From an uncultured Pseudomonadota bacterium (GTDB lineage: Bacteria; Pseudomonadota; Gammaproteobacteria; Steroidobacterales; Steroidobacteraceae): DNA of 40,743 nt. The stretch spans positions 1 through 40,743 of the forward strand of contig CAIOZU010000030.1 in the NCBI GenBank assembly GCA_903862885.1, in the 5' to 3' direction. The position numbers and the translations under genes are program-made. Positions 17,364 to 25,812 of the stretch are shown in pieces. The notes under the pieces are model-generated. The model was not told the origin of the DNA and did no database searches. It was given only the letters and a program-made list of their open reading frames with translations. How positions within the stretch are numbered: position 1 is the first letter of the stretch; the number at the start of each line of letters is the position of its first letter.

Positions 17364-17425
17364 TATATTTTTCAATAGTTTATTAAGTTTTTATAAACTG
17401 AATAATACGATTTGAAGTCGATCGT
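17364..17425. promoter_or_regulatory. AT-rich intergenic segment with small hairpin, upstream of msrPQ
   Basis: The first 60 bases after the HAD gene are strikingly AT-rich for this window. GTTTAT (17378-17383) pairs with ATAAAC (17393-17398) across a 9-base loop. The segment probably holds the end of the acnA transcript and the msrP promoter. No perfect -35/-10 pair is assigned. Confidence 0.4.
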
Positions 17426-17485
17426 GTCTTGCGCGATCCTGTCAATGCCCCAGCGTCAAGGATTCACCGGAGGATCGGAGCGTTC

Positions 17486-18433
17486 ATGCGACACAGACCC
17501 CGCCCACTGACCGAACAGCACGTCACACCGGAATCCCTCTATCTGACGCGTCGCCACCTGATCAGCGGCCTGTTAGGTACCGGCATCGGCCTCGCCGTGG
17601 GTGACGCCCACGCCAGTCTCCCGACCGGAGCGGTCCTTCACGCAGCGCACAATGCGGCGATGAGTGTCAGTGCGCCACCCAACAGTTGGGATGACATCAC
17701 CACCTATAATAATTACTACGAATTCGGTACTGACAAGTCAGACCCGGCGCAGTACGCGGGCTCGCTGCGAGTGACGCCATGGACCGTGACGATCGGAGGT
17801 GAGGCGGATATCACAGGCCCTGTGTCGCTAGATGATCTGCTAAAGCCCCACGCGCTCGAAGAACGCATCTACCGGCTGCGCTGCGTGGAGGCGTGGTCGA
17901 TGGTGATTCCCTGGGTGGGTATCCCTCTAGGCGAGGTGCTGCGTCGTTTTAAGCCGCGCTCCAACGCCAAGTATGTGCGCTTCACCACCCTGAATGATCC
18001 CACTCAAATGCCCGGTGAACGCTCCAGCATCCTGCACTGGCCGTATACCGAAGGCTTACGCCTCGATGAGGCGATGCACCCACTCAGTCTGTTGGCCGTG
18101 GGCCTGTATGGGCGCAGTCTGCCCAATCAAAACGGCGCGCCGCTGCGGCTGGTGGTGCCGTGGAAATATGGGTTTAAGAGCATTAAGGCCATTGTCGGTA
18201 TTGAGTTCGTCGAAAGAGAACCACGCAGCGCTTGGTCGCAGGCCAATCCAAAAGAATATGGCTTTTACGCCAATGTGAACCCAGCGGTCGATCATCCCCG
18301 CTGGAGTCAGGCCAGTGAACGACACATTGGCGGCGGCCTATTTGCCCCAAGACAGCCGACCCTACCCTTTAACGGCTATGCCGAACAGGTGGCTGATCTG
18401 TATCGCGGCATGGACTTGAGGAGACAATTCTGA
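17486..18433 (+). CDS. msrP: Periplasmic protein-methionine-sulfoxide reductase, catalytic subunit MsrP
   Basis: MsrP is a molybdopterin-dependent periplasmic enzyme that repairs methionine sulfoxide in envelope proteins, with electrons from MsrQ. The 315-residue product has a Tat signal with the twin arginine at [11 protein letters not shown] (21-31) and a likely cleavage near DAHA. The sulfite-oxidase-like fold holds the conserved Mo-ligand Cys133 in [15 protein letters not shown]. The [20 protein letters not shown] and [11 protein letters not shown] motifs are typical of MsrP (formerly YedY). ATG 17486 follows GGAG with a 5-base gap. The longer frame from 17429 would place residues before the Tat signal. 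The stop codon overlaps the msrQ start, so the two are translationally coupled. Confidence 0.95.
   Translation: MRHRPRPLTEQHVTPESLYLTRRHLISGLLGTGIGLAVGDAHASLPTGAVLHAAHNAAMSVSAPPNSWDDITTYNNYYEFGTDKSDPAQYAGSLRVTPWTVTIGGEADITGPVSLDDLLKPHALEERIYRLRCVEAWSMVIPWVGIPLGEVLRRFKPRSNAKYVRFTTLNDPTQMPGERSSILHWPYTEGLRLDEAMHPLSLLAVGLYGRSLPNQNGAPLRLVVPWKYGFKSIKAIVGIEFVEREPRSAWSQANPKEYGFYANVNPAVDHPRWSQASERHIGGGLFAPRQPTLPFNGYAEQVADLYRGMDLRRQF
18418..18430 (+). promoter_or_regulatory. Strong ribosome binding site that fixes the msrQ start
   Basis: GAGGAG (18418-18423) is followed six bases later by CTG at 18430-18432, whose last two bases form the msrP TGA. No ATG, GTG or TTG lies in this frame nearby until TTG 18526, which would delete the first membrane helix. 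Confidence 0.7.
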
Positions 18434-19059
18434 GCAGCGATCGTTGGCTTCGATGGGTATTTAAGCCACTGCTTTTTTTACTGGCCTTATACCCTCTGAG
18501 TGCACTGATCGTCGCCGCACTGGGCTTGTGGCACTGGCACCTCAACGCAGACCCCGTGGCCCAAGTGATGGATCAGCTGGGCTTGTGGTCGCTTCGCTTG
18601 CTACTGATCACACTGTGCATCACGCCCCTTCGGCAACTCACCGGCTGGTCGCCACTTCAGCGCTTCAGACGCATGCTCGGCCTGTTCGCTTTTTTTTACG
18701 TGTGCCTACATGTCGCTATGTATGTCGCCGTCGATCAACGATTTAATTGGCCGGAACTGTGGAAAGACCTCACCCAGCATGGGTGGATCATTGTCGGATG
18801 CGTGGCGTTCGTGTTGTTGATTCCACTCGCGATCACCTCTACAAAATCCGCCATGCGCCAATTGGGTCGACAATGGCAACGTCTGCACGCCGCGATCTAT
18901 GTCGCCACCCTCGGCGGCTGTTGGCACTACTACTGGCAGGTCAAACGCGACGTGCGTCCGCCACTCGCTTATGCGGCTATGTTTGCACTGCTGATGGGCT
19001 GGCGCATCATCCACCGGTGGCGCCAAGCGCAGCGCCTGCGCGTGCCGCGCACGCACTGA
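18430..19059 (+). CDS. msrQ: MsrQ, haem-binding membrane subunit of MsrPQ (CTG start inferred)
   Basis: MsrQ is the inner-membrane b-haem protein that passes electrons from the quinone pool or a flavin to MsrP. From the inferred CTG at 18430 the product is 209 residues; E. coli MsrQ is 211. This start restores a full first helix at about 13-33 ([20 protein letters not shown]) and the [14 protein letters not shown] segment. Later helices are near 48-68, 75-95, 113-133, 150-165 and 170-190. Haem-ligand candidates are the His in VCLHVAMYV and the His residues in [19 protein letters not shown]. The alternative TTG at 18526 would lose 32 residues and a helix. The next gene is 126 bases away. Confidence 0.85.
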   Translation: MSSDRWLRWVFKPLLFLLALYPLSALIVAALGLWHWHLNADPVAQVMDQLGLWSLRLLLITLCITPLRQLTGWSPLQRFRRMLGLFAFFYVCLHVAMYVAVDQRFNWPELWKDLTQHGWIIVGCVAFVLLIPLAITSTKSAMRQLGRQWQRLHAAIYVATLGGCWHYYWQVKRDVRPPLAYAAMFALLMGWRIIHRWRQAQRLRVPRTH

Positions 19060-19185
19060 CTCGGACAGTCGTATCTACCACGATAGACACGGATCGGTCG
19101 ATCCTCTATCGTTTGCTGATCCTCCGTACGGGCGGATCATTGTCTTTATTGCTCTATGGATTGCTCTCTCAACCAAGGACCTCTC

Positions 19186-19767
19186 ATGCGTCACCGCACC
19201 GGCACCCTCCTCCTCGCCTTCCTCATGTCGCTCCTCTGTCTACCCGCCCACGCGCGCTCACACGCTGATGAAGACACGGTCCAGCTGTTCCGCCAATCGA
19301 ATCAAAGCGCGAACTACGTGAATCACAGCTACGCCTATGCGGTGTTTCCTACCATCGGCCAAGGCGGCATGGTGATTGGTGGCGCACGGGGTAAGGGGCA
19401 TGTCTATGAGCAGGGCAAACGCATCGGTGCAGTGACGATGACTCAGCTGAGCGTGGGCTTTCAGTTAGGCGGCCAAGCCTACAGCGAAATCATCTTTTTC
19501 AAGGACAAGGCAGCGCTCGAGGAATTCACTAGCGGTAATTTTGAGTTCAGCGCCCAGGCGGGCGCCATTGCCATTACGGCCTCGGCAGATGTCAGTGTCG
19601 GCACCAGTGGCGCCAAGGCCGGGGCGAGCCTTGAAAAAGACAACGCCGCCACCGTTGGCGAGTATCAGCATGGACTTGCCGTATTTACTATCGCCAAGGG
19701 CGGCTTGATGTACCAAGCGACCGTCGCTGGGCAGAAGTTTGCTTTCACGCGTCGCACCGATGACTGA
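19186..19767 (+). CDS. Exported SYLF/Ysc84-domain lipid-binding protein
   Basis: A 193-residue exported protein with a signal peptide (MRHRTGTLLLAFLMSLLCLPAHA, cleavage after AHA at about 23). The rest is an Ysc84/SYLF-type domain: SYAYAVFPTIGQGGMVIGGARGKGHVYEQG, TQLSVGFQLGGQAYSEIIFFKD and AFTIAKGGLMYQATVAGQKF-like strands (the last reads VFTIAKGGLMYQ). In eukaryotes this domain binds phosphoinositides. The bacterial proteins are periplasmic or outer-membrane associated, with unclear roles. AAGGA with a 6-base spacing supports ATG 19186 over the TTG-initiated longer frame. It follows msrPQ in the same direction, but with 126 bases between, so it is probably a separate unit. Confidence 0.88.
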   Translation: MRHRTGTLLLAFLMSLLCLPAHARSHADEDTVQLFRQSNQSANYVNHSYAYAVFPTIGQGGMVIGGARGKGHVYEQGKRIGAVTMTQLSVGFQLGGQAYSEIIFFKDKAALEEFTSGNFEFSAQAGAIAITASADVSVGTSGAKAGASLEKDNAATVGEYQHGLAVFTIAKGGLMYQATVAGQKFAFTRRTDD

Positions 19768-19873
19768 CACCGGACCGCAAGGCCCTCGCCTGCCGGCACA
19801 CGCGGGTAGGCCGCTTGGGTCGTCGCGCGGCGGCGGAGCGTTCTGGAGTCGCCCCGCAGCCTGAGCGCTCGCC

Positions 19874-20752
19874 TTACAGCGAGGTCCTCATCGTCCACAG
19901 CTCCGGAAAGAAGCGTAACTCCAAGGCTTTGGCTAAATAGGCGACTCCGTCGGTGCCACCTGTGCCACGTTTGTAGCCGATGATGCGTTCCACCGTTTTC
20001 ATGTGCGAGAAGCGCCACGTCTGGAAACGGCTGTCCAAGTCCATGAGCCGTTCCGCTAACTCGTATAGATCCCAATGGGTCTTTGCGCTGTGATAGACCG
20101 CAAGCCACGCCGCAGTCACCTGTTTATGTGGAATGTAGCTGTCGGATAGGTCGCGACTTAAATGTGACTCGGGTATTTCAAATCCTCGTCGCGACAACAA
20201 CTGCAAGCACTCGTCGTACAAGCTGGGTTGGGTGAGTGCGTGCGTTAACAGCGCATGCGCCTCAGGATCCACACGATGCACAGCCAACATCGCACGGTTT
20301 TTATTGCCGATCATAAATTCCATCAGCCGATATTGTGGCGACTGAAACCCTGAGGAACGCCCAAGCGAATTTCTAAAGCGTGAGTAATCCGCCGGCGTTA
20401 AGGTCGCAAGCACATCCCACACTTGAAGTAATTGCTGTTGGATATGACCCACGCGCGTCAAGCCCTTAAAGCACGGCGGCAAATCATCGCGCCGCACGCA
20501 GTCCATGACTGCTGCTAACTCATGCAGCATTAACTTCATCCACAGCTCGCTGGTCTGGTGGACAATAATGAATAGCATCTCATTATGTTCAACCGAGCGG
20601 GGGTGCTGCGCACCCAATAGACGCCTTAAATCCAGATACTCGCCATAGCTCTGCGACAGCGGCACATCCCAGTCTGCCGACTCCGCACTCATCTCCACCG
20701 CCACCGGACGCGGCGATGGACTGTTCAGATCAGGGGGTGGCGGCGATGTCAT
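19874..20752 (-). CDS. kynA: Tryptophan 2,3-dioxygenase
   Basis: A haem enzyme that opens the indole ring of L-tryptophan with O2 to give N-formylkynurenine, the first step of the kynurenine pathway. From ATG 20752 it has 292 residues, the usual bacterial TDO length. FIIVHQTSELWMKL (61-74) is the substrate/haem-edge helix. RFSHMKTVERIIG (about 247-259, likely haem-ligand His250) and GTGGTDGVAYL (the mobile substrate loop) are family-defining. AGGA upstream of the ATG supports this start; the longer frame overlaps the preceding gene. No kynurenine formamidase or kynureninase is nearby. The gene lies seven bases behind the YgjP-like metalloprotease and is the last of a six-gene minus-strand cluster. 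Confidence 0.96.
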   Translation of the reverse strand: MTSPPPPDLNSPSPRPVAVEMSAESADWDVPLSQSYGEYLDLRRLLGAQHPRSVEHNEMLFIIVHQTSELWMKLMLHELAAVMDCVRRDDLPPCFKGLTRVGHIQQQLLQVWDVLATLTPADYSRFRNSLGRSSGFQSPQYRLMEFMIGNKNRAMLAVHRVDPEAHALLTHALTQPSLYDECLQLLSRRGFEIPESHLSRDLSDSYIPHKQVTAAWLAVYHSAKTHWDLYELAERLMDLDSRFQTWRFSHMKTVERIIGYKRGTGGTDGVAYLAKALELRFFPELWTMRTSL

Positions 20753-20759
20753 GGCAATC

Positions 20760-21524
20760 CTAAGTAAATACCCAATCAGGTACCTGCTGCCAACCACGAC
20801 TCAGCTCGCGATCTAGGCGCAGATAGTCCGGCTCATGGGAGGCAACCAAACTCCAAAAGTGATCTGAGTGATTCATCTGCACCGTGTGCGACAGTTCATG
20901 AATGAACAGATAGCGAACCACCTCAGGTCGCTGAAACAACAGACACACATTGAGGCTCAGTGTACCGGAACGCGAGCAACTCCCCCACCGGGTGCGCTGC
21001 TGACGCACCTGCACGCGACTAAAGGCAAAGCCTGTTTCATCCGCCACCTCAGCCAACCAGGCACTTAAGGCCGCATGCGCCTGCTCCCGAAGCCACGTGC
21101 GCAGCACGCGTCGTAACGGGGCGACCTCCGTGGTGTCTCCATAGAGCTCGAGCACGCGATCGGCCACGACCTTAAATCCAGGCCGTGCGCGCGCGACGTA
21201 GCGCAACTCCCAATCATCCTCCAGGGCGTTTAACAGCACACGGCTAGGCAAGAGCGCCTGCACGCCAGCGGCGGACACGACACGTGCTACCCGCGTCTCA
21301 ATCCACGATCGGTGTCGCCTCACAAAGCGCTCCACCTCTGCGGGGGTGACCCCTGCGGGCACCGTCACCTCCACCCGACCGCCAGGAAGAACCCGTAAGG
21401 TCATGCGCCGCGCACGGGCACTCGCACGCACCGAAAAGGCAGGCAGGGGCTCATCCGCCACCCGTGCGCCCATCGCAAGCCCTTTGAGATGCGGACCAAT
21501 CACTCGACTCACCTCACCGCTCAT
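20760..21524 (-). CDS. YgjP-like zinc metallopeptidase (DUF45 family)
   Basis: A 254-residue predicted soluble zinc-dependent metallopeptidase of the YgjP/WSS1/SprT-like group. The active site is HELSHTVQMNHSDHFW at 209-224, with HELSH giving two zinc ligands and the catalytic Glu210; His222 is the likely third ligand. It is preceded by the family motif RTRWGSCSRSGTLSLN (178-193). The N-terminal third holds the SARARRMTLRVLPGGRVEVTVPAGVT beta region typical of DUF45 proteins. The start ATG (21522-21524) overlaps the TGA of the upstream permease gene as ATGA. An internal ATG would give 237 residues. Its position between an ABC exporter and tryptophan dioxygenase is unexpected. The substrate is unknown. 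Confidence 0.88.
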   Translation of the reverse strand: MSGEVSRVIGPHLKGLAMGARVADEPLPAFSVRASARARRMTLRVLPGGRVEVTVPAGVTPAEVERFVRRHRSWIETRVARVVSAAGVQALLPSRVLLNALEDDWELRYVARARPGFKVVADRVLELYGDTTEVAPLRRVLRTWLREQAHAALSAWLAEVADETGFAFSRVQVRQQRTRWGSCSRSGTLSLNVCLLFQRPEVVRYLFIHELSHTVQMNHSDHFWSLVASHEPDYLRLDRELSRGWQQVPDWVFT

Positions 21525-22696
21525 AGGCTTCGAAGCCCCGCAGTGACTGACATATGCGCCGCCCGATAGCCAGGCCACAAGCCGCCCACCAACCCTAAGG
21601 CCACGGCGTACACAATGCCCGTACCCAACACCGCGGGGGTGACCCGGAATGCAAAGGTCAGCTGACTGAAGGTCTGAAAGTTCAGCGTCGAGGCGCGATA
21701 GCCATCAAAGCCCACATAGGCCAGTAGCCCACCGAGCACCCCCCCGGCGATGCCAATGAGCGCGGCTTCCACCAACACGCTCGCCAGCACCGCGCCCCCA
21801 CCGAAGCCTAGGGCGCGCAGGGTAGCGATCTCGCGCGTGCGCGCAGCCACCGCCGCATACATGGTGTTGACCGCACCGAACACCGCGCCGATCCCCATGA
21901 TGAATGCGATCGCGGACCCCAAGGTCGTGACCAAGGTGACCAGCGCCCGTGATTGCTCTGAGTAAAACGCTTTCTCGGTGGCCACCGTGACGTTCACCCG
22001 AGGGTCGGTCATCAATGCCTGCATCAGTCGCTCAGTGGCCTGCGGCGCCAGTAACTGCGCACGCACCGACTGCAGCGAACTGCCGCGGCGATAACTGGCT
22101 TGCAGCACATGCACATCCGTCCACACCTCAGACTCCGTCACACTGCCTTGATCCTCAAACACACCCACCACATCCCATTGCTTGGCGCCAAAGCGCACCG
22201 GCTGGCCCACTTGGATGCCGCGGAATTGGCTGGCCGCACCGCGACCGACGATCACCTCATCCAAGCCCGGCCGGAACAGGCGTCCACTCACGAGCTTAAA
22301 ATGCGATCGCAGCGCCATCGCACGTGGACCGACCCCACGAAAAGGGACATTGGCAGCCGTGCCCGAGCCTCTCATCGGCAGATCCACTAACACGTAGGCC
22401 TCCGGTGACACCAGTGGGCCACTGGCATCCCGAGCGATCCCTGGGGCATCCTCGATGACCTTCGCTTCCGCACTCAACAGCGTACTGGCCAACTCCCCGC
22501 TCGAGCCACCGCGCACAATGACCGCCACATCCGCGGCACCCGCCACGTTCAGTGCCGCTTTAAACCCTTGACTCATCGCCAGGGTCGCCACCAGCACCAT
22601 CACTACCCCGGCAATACCAATCACTGCCACCAACGTGGCCGCGAGCCGCCCCGGCACACTTTTGAGGTTCATGCAGATGACCGATATCGCTTGCAT
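21521..22696 (-). CDS. ABC exporter permease, FtsX/MacB type (second permease)
   Basis: A 391-residue inner-membrane subunit with MacB/FtsX topology. One helix lies at about 18-42 (RLAATLVAVIGIAGVVMVLVATLAM). A large periplasmic MacB-like core domain follows at about 45-270. Three more helices sit near 282-308 (SAIAFIMGIGAVFGAVNTM), 318-345 (VLASVLVEAALIGIAGGVLGG) and 360-382. REIATLRALGFG (about 304-316) is the typical FtsX coupling loop. It lies three bases behind the first permease gene, and its stop overlaps the metalloprotease start. It probably forms a heterodimeric permease with its neighbour. Exporter direction follows from family and from the HlyD-like adaptor; the substrate cannot be predicted. 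Confidence 0.92.
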   Translation of the reverse strand: MQAISVICMNLKSVPGRLAATLVAVIGIAGVVMVLVATLAMSQGFKAALNVAGAADVAVIVRGGSSGELASTLLSAEAKVIEDAPGIARDASGPLVSPEAYVLVDLPMRGSGTAANVPFRGVGPRAMALRSHFKLVSGRLFRPGLDEVIVGRGAASQFRGIQVGQPVRFGAKQWDVVGVFEDQGSVTESEVWTDVHVLQASYRRGSSLQSVRAQLLAPQATERLMQALMTDPRVNVTVATEKAFYSEQSRALVTLVTTLGSAIAFIMGIGAVFGAVNTMYAAVAARTREIATLRALGFGGGAVLASVLVEAALIGIAGGVLGGLLAYVGFDGYRASTLNFQTFSQLTFAFRVTPAVLGTGIVYAVALGLVGGLWPGYRAAHMSVTAGLRSL

Positions 22697-22699
22697 TGC

Positions 22700-23860
22700 C
22701 TACACCGCGCGCAGTGCCGTGGCGATTTTTAGACGCATGGCAAGCCATGCGGGCACTGCCCCTGCGGCTGCACCCAATGCGGCGGCGACCCCAACCCCTT
22801 GCAACAAGGCCGGCAGCGGGATTCTAAAAAAGGGCAGGACGGCATGCAGACGCGGTTCTAAGGCGCTGGTGATCAACCAGGCGAGGCCTAAGCCCAGTAG
22901 CGCACCGACCAGCGTGATCGCCAGCGACTCGGCGAGCACCAACACCATCACCGCCCCATCGTTAAAGCCGACGGTTTTAAGCACGGCCAGTTCCGGCGTT
23001 CGCTCACGCACGGATTGCGCCATGGTATTCGCGGTGACCAACAGCATGGCAAAGAAAACGGCCGTTACGATGAAGGTCAGAATTGCGCCAATATTACCGA
23101 TTTGGTTGGCAAATGACTGCGCCACCGCTTTCTCGGTAGAGGTCTTGGTCTCCTGCCTTGAGTTCGCAAATAACGCATCGATCTCACTGGATACCGTGGC
23201 GGCCAAATGCGGATGCTTCAGTTGCGAGACAACCCAACCGATTTGATCACGGCGCGTGCCTAGGGATTCATTGAAAAACTCATAGTGAATAAAGATCGTA
23301 TTCGCAGGCTGGTCATCAGCGCGATAAATCGCCGCAATCTGGATAGGCCAGGAAGGCGCATTGTCCTTGCGGCGATAGATATTGGACTTCAGTGGAATGG
23401 TGTCACCCACTTTCCACCCATACTGGGTGGCCAAGGCCTCGCCGACTACGGCCGCCGATCGCTCACTCTGCCATGCCAATAAGCCGGCCGGTGCCACCTG
23501 AATCTGCGGGTACATCCCAAAGTAATTGGGGTCTATCGCAAACACCACCAACTGCTGACGCGGGTCCTGATAGATCCCACCAAACCAACTGAGCGACGAG
23601 GCCTGCCGTACCTCCGCCAACTGTCGCACTTGGGTGAGATAACTACGCGGCAGACTCTCAATGATGGAGACCTTGGCGGTGGTGATGATGCGATCTTGAC
23701 CGGCGACCTCGACCCCGCCGGTGAGAGCGAAGCGCACCGCACCGAGCAATCCAAATAGCATGAACGCTACTACGATCGAGGCGATGGTGAAAAAAAGGCG
23801 CGCGCGGTGTCTATAAAACGCCGCACTCAGCAAAGGCAGCAGACTGAAGTAGCTGGCCAT
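22700..23860 (-). CDS. ABC exporter permease, FtsX/MacB type (first permease)
   Basis: A 386-residue inner-membrane protein with helices at about 21-45, 256-278, 303-330 and 350-373 and a periplasmic domain at 46-250. VRERTPELAVLKTVGFNDG (285-302) is the FtsX/MacB coupling segment facing the ATPase. It shares architecture but little sequence with the second permease, which suggests a heterodimer. ATG 23860 is four bases from the ATPase stop. Relatives include the YbbP/LolCE/MacB permeases and the two-permease exporters of Bacteroidetes and Proteobacteria. The product is clearly a transporter subunit, but the cargo is not known. Confidence 0.92.
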   Translation of the reverse strand: MASYFSLLPLLSAAFYRHRARLFFTIASIVVAFMLFGLLGAVRFALTGGVEVAGQDRIITTAKVSIIESLPRSYLTQVRQLAEVRQASSLSWFGGIYQDPRQQLVVFAIDPNYFGMYPQIQVAPAGLLAWQSERSAAVVGEALATQYGWKVGDTIPLKSNIYRRKDNAPSWPIQIAAIYRADDQPANTIFIHYEFFNESLGTRRDQIGWVVSQLKHPHLAATVSSEIDALFANSRQETKTSTEKAVAQSFANQIGNIGAILTFIVTAVFFAMLLVTANTMAQSVRERTPELAVLKTVGFNDGAVMVLVLAESLAITLVGALLGLGLAWLITSALEPRLHAVLPFFRIPLPALLQGVGVAAALGAAAGAVPAWLAMRLKIATALRAV

Positions 23861-23863
23861 GGG

Positions 23864-24550
23864 CTAGCGTTCCTCCCGTACCAAGGCCCCTTTGTCTAAG
23901 TACAAGATGCGCCGCGCCCGTGCGGCCGCGCGCGGATCATGGGTCACCATGATGATGGTCTTACCCGCTTCTCGATTCAGCGCATCAAACAAATCTAAAA
24001 TCTGATCACCGGACTTGCGATCCAAATCGCCGGTTGGCTCATCGCACAACAGCAAATCCGGATCGGTGACGATCGCGCGCGCAATGCCCACGCGCTGTTC
24101 CTGACCGCCGGACAGCTCACCGGGCTTATGGTTCGCACGATCGGCAAGTCCCACCAAGGACAACGCCGCCTCTGCGCGGCGTTGACGCTCCGCTTGAGAG
24201 GCTCGGGTCAGCAAGAGCGGCAACTCGACGTTCTGTCGCGCGGTGAGCACCGGCAGCAAGTTGTACATCTGAAAGATAAAGCCGACATGACGCGCGCGCC
24301 AGCTTGCCAACTCATTGGAGGACAGTCCTTCAATAGCAACCCCTGCCACTCGGATCGAGCCCGCCGTCGGTTGGTCAAGACCGCCGAGTAAATTCAGCAA
24401 GGTCGATTTACCTGAGCCTGAGGGACCCATGAGCGCCAGATAGTCGCCCGACGCAATATCCAAGTCGAGACCATCTAATACCGGCACCACCTCCGTGCCA
24501 CGGCGGTATTCCTTGCGCAGCCCACGCACCTCGACGAGTGCTGGGGTCAT
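23864..24550 (-). CDS. ABC exporter ATPase, MacB/LolD type
   Basis: A 228-residue ATPase of the LolD/MacB/FtsE subfamily. Walker A is GPSGSGKST at 42-50, the Q-loop Gln94 is in FIFQMYNLLP, the ABC signature LSGGQEQRVGIARAI starts at 146, and Walker B with the D-loop is LLLCDEPTGDLD (about 166-177). The switch His lies in MVTHDPRAAARA. FQMYNLLPVLTARQNVELP is the usual MacB-type Q-loop neighbourhood. The ATG is immediately behind the hlyD-like stop with no spacer, consistent with translational coupling. It is expected to dimerise and drive the two FtsX-type permeases encoded downstream. Confidence 0.95.
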   Translation of the reverse strand: MTPALVEVRGLRKEYRRGTEVVPVLDGLDLDIASGDYLALMGPSGSGKSTLLNLLGGLDQPTAGSIRVAGVAIEGLSSNELASWRARHVGFIFQMYNLLPVLTARQNVELPLLLTRASQAERQRRAEAALSLVGLADRANHKPGELSGGQEQRVGIARAIVTDPDLLLCDEPTGDLDRKSGDQILDLFDALNREAGKTIIMVTHDPRAAARARRILYLDKGALVREER

Positions 24551-25762
24551 TTAGTCACCCTTCAGGGTGACCGACGCACCCTCAATTAACGCGGCGCTAG
24601 GCTTTACGATCACATGATCACCGACGGCAAGCCCTTCAAGCACGGGCAACTCATTGCCTAAGGTCGGACCGACTTTGACCGCGCGGGTGCGTGCGTGACC
24701 GCTGATCACCATCCACACATGATCACCCACCAGGGCCTCGGCAGGAATGGTGCCCAGCGCGTGCGCATAGACATCGGTCTGCACGTCTAAAAAGCGCACC
24801 TTAACCCCCATATCCGGCAACACGCGCGGCTCTAGGTGATCCAGTGCGATGCGCACCTTCACCGTCGCTTTCTGCCGGTCCGCCGTCGGTACCACCCGAA
24901 TCACATGCGCGGCCCAATCCGTCTCCGGGTAGGCATCAAGCACCGCCTCCACCGGCTGCCCTTCGTGGACCCGATGGATAAAGGCTTCATTGACATCTAC
25001 CTCCAATTCACGCGACGCCATATCCACCAGGGTCGCAATGCCGGTGCGTGTAAAGCCACCACCCGCAGAGATCGGTGAGACCATTTCACCCGGTTGTGCG
25101 TCTTTGGTGATGACCACACCGGCAAAGGGGGCACGAATCACCAGATCATCTAGATCTTGTTGACGCGATCGCACCGCACTCGCGGCCACCGCCACCTGTG
25201 ACTGTTGTTGACGCAAGTGGGCCTCTAAGGCATCGACATCCGCCACACTGGTGTCGAGCACGCTTTGTGCGACGAGCTGACGCTGATGCAGTTCTTGATT
25301 ACGACTTTGCATGCGCTTGGCATCTCGCAGCCGAACCTCGGTTTCACTGAGCGAGCGCTCAGCCGCCATGCGCTCACTGAGGGCGACTTGATAGCTCGCG
25401 GCGGCAGTGGCCGTATCGAGCTTAGCCAGTACCTGACCCTCCGCCACCTGCATGCCTTCATCCACATCCACTTCCATCACCCGACCGGTGACCTTAGAGG
25501 CGACCGTTGCCAGGCGTCTGGCGACCACATAACCCGAGGCATTGAGAATGGTCGCGCGACCGGAAGCCGGTGGTGCGCTGACCACCACCACATCCACCGC
25601 GATCGGCGCATGGCCCCACGGGCGCACCCACCACACCAACAGCGCCACGAGTACCAAAAAAGGCCAACGCCAAGCGCTCAGTCGACGCCAGCGCGGGTCG
25701 CGGCTGACGACGCCGAGCGGGCTTCGCTTAAGGGCAGAGAGCGCGTCCTGATCGAGCGCCAT
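24551..25762 (-). CDS. HlyD/MacA-type periplasmic adaptor (RND/ABC membrane fusion protein)
   Basis: A 403-residue membrane fusion protein. One N-terminal membrane anchor is at about 32-47 (WPFLVLVALLVWWV), after a cytoplasmic head of about 30 residues. The biotinyl-lipoyl half-motif ASKVTGRVMEVDVDEGMQVAEGQVLAKLDT is at about 88-118 and the second half APFAGVVITKDAQPGEMV is at about 208-225. Between them a coiled-coil hairpin (ASYQVALSERM to SRQQDLDDL) reaches about 200. A beta-barrel and membrane-proximal domain complete it. In MacAB-like exporters this protein links the permease to an outer-membrane channel; none is encoded here, so a distant TolC homologue is likely used. ATG 25762 (MALDQD), preceded by GGGAG, is preferred over the upstream frame that overlaps tatD. 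It is the first gene of the unit and diverges from tatD. Confidence 0.92.
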   Translation of the reverse strand: MALDQDALSALKRSPLGVVSRDPRWRRLSAWRWPFLVLVALLVWWVRPWGHAPIAVDVVVVSAPPASGRATILNASGYVVARRLATVASKVTGRVMEVDVDEGMQVAEGQVLAKLDTATAAASYQVALSERMAAERSLSETEVRLRDAKRMQSRNQELHQRQLVAQSVLDTSVADVDALEAHLRQQQSQVAVAASAVRSRQQDLDDLVIRAPFAGVVITKDAQPGEMVSPISAGGGFTRTGIATLVDMASRELEVDVNEAFIHRVHEGQPVEAVLDAYPETDWAAHVIRVVPTADRQKATVKVRIALDHLEPRVLPDMGVKVRFLDVQTDVYAHALGTIPAEALVGDHVWMVISGHARTRAVKVGPTLGNELPVLEGLAVGDHVIVKPSAALIEGASVTLKGD

Positions 25763-25812
25763 AACAACTCCCAATCCATTACAAGTAAGGATAAGCACGT
25801 TACCATAGGCGC

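Noticed and set aside
18526-19059. TTG 18526 as msrQ start
   Set aside because: It would remove the first membrane helix and leave the strong GAGGAG site unused.
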